Positions 60,068-64,000 of a stretch of 64,000 nt of DNA are shown here, piece after piece. A program made the translations under genes and the position numbers. The stretch's first letter is position 1. Every line of letters starts with the position of its first letter. The notes below the pieces were generated by a model. That model had not been told where the DNA came from. It saw nothing but the letters and a program-made list of their open reading frames with translations, and ran no database searches. The DNA lies in NCBI RefSeq assembly GCF_003265705.1, contig NW_020312785.1, forward strand, positions 16,082,066-16,146,065, written 5' to 3'. Origin of the DNA: Callorhinus ursinus. Its lineage: Eukaryota; Chordata; Mammalia; Carnivora; Otariidae.

Positions 60068-63000
60068 TTTTTTTTTTTTTTAATTTTTTTATTGTTATGT
60101 TAATCACCATATATTACATCATTAGTTTTTGATGCAGTGTTCCATGATTCATTGTTTGTTCATAACACCCAGTGCACCATGCAAAACGTGCCCTCCTCAA
60201 TACCCATCACCAGGCTAACCCATCCCCCCACCCCCCTACCCTCTAGAACCCTCAGTTTGTTTTTCAGAGTCCATCATCTCTCATGGTTCGTCTCCCCCAC
60301 TGACATACTCCCCTTTTCTTCCTCTCCTGTTATCTTCTTCTTTTCCTTTTTTCTTAAAATATGTTGCGTTATTTGTTTCAGAAGTACAGATCTGTGATTC
60401 AACAGTCTTGCACAATTCACAGCGCTCACCGTAGCACATACCCTCCCCAATGTCTATCACCCAGCCATCCCATCCCTCCCACCCCCAACCACTCCAGTAA
60501 CACTCAGTTTGTTTCCTGAGATTAAGAATTCCTCCTATCAGTGAGGTCATGTGATACATGTTTTTCTCTGATTGACTTATTTCACTCAGCATAACACCCT
60601 CCAGTTCCATCCACGTCGTTGCAAATGGCAAGATCTCATTCCTTTTGATGGCTGCATAATATTCCATTGTGTATATATACCACATCTTCTTTATCCATTC
60701 ATCTGTCGATGGGCATCTTGGCTCTTTCCACAGTTTGGCTATTGTGGACATTGCTGCTATAAACATTGGGGTACATGTACCCCTTTGGGTCCCTACATTT
60801 GTATCTTTGTGGTAAATACCCAGTAGTGCAATTGCTGGATCGAACGGTAGCTCTAATTTCAACTGTTTGAGGAACCTCCATACTGTTTTCCAGAGGGGTT
60901 GCACCAGCTTGCATTCCCACCAACAGTGTAGGAGGGTTCCCCTTTCTCCACATCCCCGCCAACATCTGTCGTTCCCTGACTTGTTAATTTTAGCCATTCT
61001 GACGGGTGTGAGGTGGTATCTCATTGAGGTTTTGATTTGGATTTCCCTGATGCCGAGTGATGTTGAGCACTTTTTCATGTGCCTGTTGGCCATTTGGATG
61101 TCTTCTTTGGAGAAATGTCTGTTCATGTCTTCTGCCCATTTCTTGATTGGATTATTTGTTCTTTGGGTGTTGAGTTTGATAAGTTCTTTATAGATTTTGG
61201 ATACTAGCCCTTTATCTGATATGTCGTTTGCAAATATTTTCTCCCATTCTGTCGGTTGTCTTTTGGTTTTGTGGACTGTTTCTTTTGCTGTGCAAAAGCT
61301 TTTTATCTTGATGAAATCCCAATAGTTCATTTTTGCCCTGGCTTCCCGTGCCTTTGGCGATGTTTCTAGGAAGAAGTTGCTGCGGCTAAGGTCGAAAAGG
61401 TTGCTACCTGTGTTCTCCTTTAGGATTTGGATGGACTCCTGTCTCACGTTTAGGTCTTTCAACCATTTGGAGTCTATTCTTGTGTGTGGTGTAAGGAAAT
61501 GGTCCAGTTTCATTCTTCTGCATGTGGCTGTCCAATTTTCCCAACACCATTTGTTGAAGAGACTGTCTTTTTGCCATTGGACATTCTTTCCTGCTTTGTC
61601 AAAAATAAGTTGACCATAGAGTTGAGGGTCCATTTCTGGGCTCTCGATTCTGTTCCATTGATCTATGCGTCTGTTTTTGTGCCAGTACCATACTGTCTTG
61701 ATGATGACAGCTTTGTAATAGAGCTGGAAGTCCGGAATTGTGATGCCGCCAGCTTTGCTTTTCTTTTTCAGTATTCCTCTGGCTATTCGGGGTCTCTTCT
61801 GGTTCCATACAAATTTTAGGATTATTTGTTCCATTTCTTTGAAAAAAGTGGATGGTATTTTGATGGGGATTGCATTGAATGTGTAGATTGCTCTAGGTAG
61901 CATTGACATCTTCACAATGTTGATTCTCCCAATCCATGAGCGTGGAACGTTTTTCCATTTCTTTGTGTCTTCTTCAATTTCTTTCATGAGTATTTTATAG
62001 TTTTCTGAGTACAGATCCTTTGCCTCTTTGGTTAGATTTATTCCTAGGTATCTAATGGTTTTGGGTGCAATTGTAAATGGGATAGACTCCTTGATTTGTC
62101 TCTCTTCTGTCTTGTTGTTGGTGTATAGGAATGCCACTGATTTCTGTGCATTGATTTTATATCCTGCTACTTTACTGAATTCCTGTATGAGTTCTAGCAG
62201 TTTTGGGGTGGAGTCTTTTGGGTTTTCCATGTACAGTATCATATCATCTGCAAAGAGTGAGAATTTGACTTCCTCTTTGCCGATTTGGATGCCTTTGATT
62301 TCTTTTTGTTGTCTGATTGCTGTGGCTAGGACTTCTAATACTATGTTGAATAGCAGTGGTGAGAGTGGACATCCCTGCCGCGTTCCTGACCTTAGGGGAA
62401 AGGCTCTCAGCCTTTCCCCATTGAGAATGATACTCGCTGTAGGTTTTTCATAGATGGCTTTTATGATATTGAGGTATGTACCCTCTATCCCTATACTCTG
62501 AAGAGTTTTGATCAAGAAAGGATGTTGTACTTTGTCAAATGCTTTTTCTGCATCTATTGAGAGGATCATATGATTCTTGTTCTTTCTTTTGTTAATGTAT
62601 TGTATCACGTTGATTGATTTGCGGATGTTGAACCAGCCTTGCAGCCCAGGAATAAATCCCACTTGGTCATGGTGAATAATCCTTTTAATGTACTGTTGGA
62701 TCCTATTGGCTAGTATTTTGGTGAGAATTTTTGCATCCATGTTCATCAAGGATATTGGTCTGTAATTCTCTTTTTTGATGGGGTCTTTGTCTGGTTTTGG
62801 GATCAAGGTAATGCTGGCCTCATAAAATGAGTTTGGAAGTTTCCCTTCCATTTCTATTTTTTGGAACAGTTTCAGGAGAATAGGTATTAATTCTTCTTGA
62901 AATGTCTGATAGAATTCCCCCGGGAAGCCGTCTGGCCCTGGGCTTTTGTTTCTCGGGAGATTTTTGATGACTGTTTCAATTTCCTTAGTGGTTATAGGTC

Positions 63001-64000
63001 TGTTCAGGTTTTCTATTTCTTCCTGGTTCAATTTTGGTAGTTGATACATCTCTAGGAATGCATCCATTTCTTCCAGGTTCTCTAATTTGCTGGCATAGAG
63101 TTGCTCATAATATGTTCTTATAATTGTTTGTATTTCTTTGGTGTTGGTTGTGATCTCTCCTCTTTCATTCATGATTTTGTTGATTTGGGTCATTTCTCTT
63201 TTCTTTTTGATCAGTCTGGCCAGGGGTTTATCAATCTTGTTAATTCTTTCAAAGAACCAGCTCCTAGTTTCGTTGATCTGTTCTACTGTTCTTTTGGTTT
63301 CTATTTCATTGATTTCTGCTCTGATCTTTATGATTTCTCTTCTCCTGCTGGGTTTAGGCTTTATTTGCTGTTCTTTCTCCAGCTCCTTTAGGTGTAGGGT
63401 TAGGTTGTGTATTTGAGACCTTTCTTGTTTCTTGAGAAAGGCTTGTATTGCTATATACTTTCCTCTCAGGACTGCCTTTGCTGTATCCCAAAGATTTTGA
63501 ACAGTTGTGTTTTCATTTTCATTGGTTTCCATGAATTTTTTTAATTCTTCTTTAATTTCTTGGTTGACCCATTCATTCTTTAGTAGGATGCTCTTTAGCC
63601 TCCATGTATTTGAGTTCTTTCCGACTTTCCTCTTGTGGTTGAGTTCTAGTTTCAAAGCATTGTGGTCTGAAAATATGCAGGGAATGATCCCAATCTTTTG
63701 GTACCGATTGAGACCTGATTTGTGACCTAGGATGTGATCAATTCTGGAGAATGTTCCATGGGCACTAGAGAAGAATGTGTATTCCGTTGCTTTGGGATGG
63801 AATGTTCTGAATATGTCTGTGAAGTCCATTTGGTCCAGTGTGTCATTTAAAGTCTTTATTTCCTTGTTGATCTTTTGCTTAGATGATCTGTCCATTTCAG
63901 TCAGGGGGGTGTTAAAGTCCCCCACTATTATTGTATTGTTGTCAATGTGTTTCTTTGCTTTTGTTATTAATTGCCTTATATAATTGGCTGCTCCCATGTT
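60068..64000 (-). mobile_element. Young L1, 3' end to window edge
   Basis: T-run at 60068-60081 (poly-A), full 3'UTR (60082-60534) and ORF2 up to the edge. ORF1 and the 5'UTR would lie beyond 64000. The left TSD would be in 'cttcatcttcagattttc' (about 60050-60067); its partner is outside the window. Close similarity to the pieces at 0.3, 19.4 and 48 kb marks the same or related subfamilies. Confidence 0.97.
60281..64000 (-). CDS. L1 ORF2 endonuclease/reverse transcriptase, partial, stop-loss
   Basis: One open frame of 1239 visible codons reaching the window edge; comparison with human ORF2p numbering puts about 118 residues outside. Numbering from the first in-window Met at 63997: endonuclease G-D-F-N-T-P-L (D27, N29) and S-D-H (D111, H112), matching human D145/N147 and D229/H230; reverse transcriptase D482 and F-A-D-D (D584/D585, at 62243-62254), matching D600 and D702/D703; C-terminal C-X3-C-X7-H-X4-C. 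ORF2p nicks target DNA and reverse-transcribes L1 and SINE RNA. Normal ends in this family stop with TGA after S-L-I; here that codon is GGA (60533-60535), so 84 extra residues from the 3'UTR follow to TGA at 60281-60283. Otherwise no stop or frameshift in view, which suggests a recent insertion. Confidence 0.95.
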   Translation of the reverse strand, partial: NMGAANYIRQLITKAKKHIDNNTIIVGDFNTPLTEMDRSSKQKINKEIKTLNDTLDQMDFTDIFRTFHPKATEYTFFSSAHGTFSRIDHILGHKSGLNRYQKIGIIPCIFSDHNALKLELNHKRKVGKNSNTWRLKSILLKNEWVNQEIKEELKKFMETNENENTTVQNLWDTAKAVLRGKYIAIQAFLKKQERSQIHNLTLHLKELEKEQQIKPKPSRRREIIKIRAEINEIETKRTVEQINETRSWFFERINKIDKPLARLIKKKREMTQINKIMNERGEITTNTKEIQTIIRTYYEQLYASKLENLEEMDAFLEMYQLPKLNQEEIENLNRPITTKEIETVIKNLPRNKSPGPDGFPGEFYQTFQEELIPILLKLFQKIEMEGKLPNSFYEASITLIPKPDKDPIKKENYRPISLMNMDAKILTKILANRIQQYIKRIIHHDQVGFIPGLQGWFNIRKSINVIQYINKRKNKNHMILSIDAEKAFDKVQHPFLIKTLQSIGIEGTYLNIIKAIYEKPTASIILNGERLRAFPLRSGTRQGCPLSPLLFNIVLEVLATAIRQQKEIKGIQIGKEEVKFSLFADDMILYMENPKDSTPKLLELIQEFSKVAGYKINAQKSVAFLYTNNKTEERQIKESIPFTIAPKTIRYLGINLTKEAKDLYSENYKILMKEIEEDTKKWKNVPRSWIGRINIVKMSMLPRAIYTFNAIPIKIPSTFFKEMEQIILKFVWNQKRPRIARGILKKKSKAGGITIPDFQLYYKAVIIKTVWYWHKNRRIDQWNRIESPEMDPQLYGQLIFDKAGKNVQWQKDSLFNKWCWENWTATCRRMKLDHFLTPHTRIDSKWLKDLNVRQESIQILKENTGSNLFDLSRSNFFLETSPKAREARAKMNYWDFIKIKSFCTAKETVHKTKRQPTEWEKIFANDISDKGLVSKIYKELIKLNTQRTNNPIKKWAEDMNRHFSKEDIQMANRHMKKCSTSLGIREIQIKTSMRYHLTPVRMAKINKSGNDRCWRGCGERGTLLHCWWECKLVQPLWKTVWRFLKQLKLELPFDPAIALLGIYHKDTNVGTQRGTCTPMFIAAMSTIAKLWKEPRCPSTDEWIKKMWYIYTMEYYAAIKRNEILPFATTWMELEGVMLSEISQSEKNMYHMTSLIGGILNLRKQTECYWSGWGWEGWDGWVIDIGEGMCYGERCELCKTVESQICTSETNNATYFKKKGKEEDNRRGRKGEYVSGGDEP

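Noticed and set aside
60137..63983. Plus-strand open frames across the 60-64 kb L1
   Set aside because: All are antisense shadows of ORF2.

Overview
The window is mammalian genomic DNA from a carnivoran. The main evidence is 18 dispersed copies of the tRNA-Lys-derived Can-SINE, which read 'cctgggtggctcagt' at the head and end in a CT-rich block followed by AATAAA-type A-rich tails. There are also many LINE-1 copies with carnivore-type 3' ends. An arctoid caniform (bear, seal, mustelid or panda group) seems most likely from the L1 3' ends, but that is only an inference. I see no host protein-coding gene, no tRNA or rRNA gene and no CRISPR array. The window is intergenic or deep intronic, AT-rich and shaped almost entirely by retrotransposition.

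Layout. 1-6.9 kb: unique AT-rich DNA with a short 5'-truncated L1, MIR relics and two SINEs. 6.9-7.8 kb: an inverted TATC/GATA microsatellite, then a CpG-rich block of about 0.6 kb that I cannot assign; it carries a 13-bp perfect hairpin and a consensus splice donor. 7.8-11.3 kb: the 3' half of a decayed class I endogenous retrovirus on the minus strand (LTR, env remnant, integrase remnant). 11.5-20.4 kb: a SINE with a perfect 19-bp target-site duplication (TSD), an ancient minus-strand L1, an L1 nested in an older L1, and a 1-kb minus-strand L1 tail. 20.4-44.5 kb: mostly unique DNA with SINEs, MIRs, an MLT1-type LTR, old L1 pieces, a 161-bp pure polypurine GAA tract and several very short retroinsertions. 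44.6-48.8 kb: an L1 with a complete 5' end and a 16-bp TSD that lost about 3 kb of ORF2; a 100-N assembly gap lies in its tandemly repeated 5'UTR. 48.9-50.8 kb: an ancient L1 with three SINEs inserted in it. 50.8-60 kb: unique DNA plus old repeats. 60.1-64 kb: a young L1 on the minus strand whose ORF2 is open from its 3' end to the window edge.

How the parts relate. The L1 copies supply the reverse transcriptase and endonuclease machinery that mobilises the Can-SINEs in trans. Flanking duplications of 10-20 bp around most SINEs and several L1 copies, with T-rich or A-rich tails on the expected side, are the footprint of target-primed reverse transcription. The most coding-competent element is the L1 at 60-64 kb. 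It keeps the visible endonuclease and reverse-transcriptase catalytic residues but has lost its normal stop codon, so ORF2 gains 84 codons read from the 3'UTR.

I did not find a convincing undescribed system. The items most worth checking are the CpG-rich block at 7.2-7.7 kb, the ORF2 stop-loss, the unresolved L1 5'UTR repeat at the gap, and the long GAA polypurine tract.
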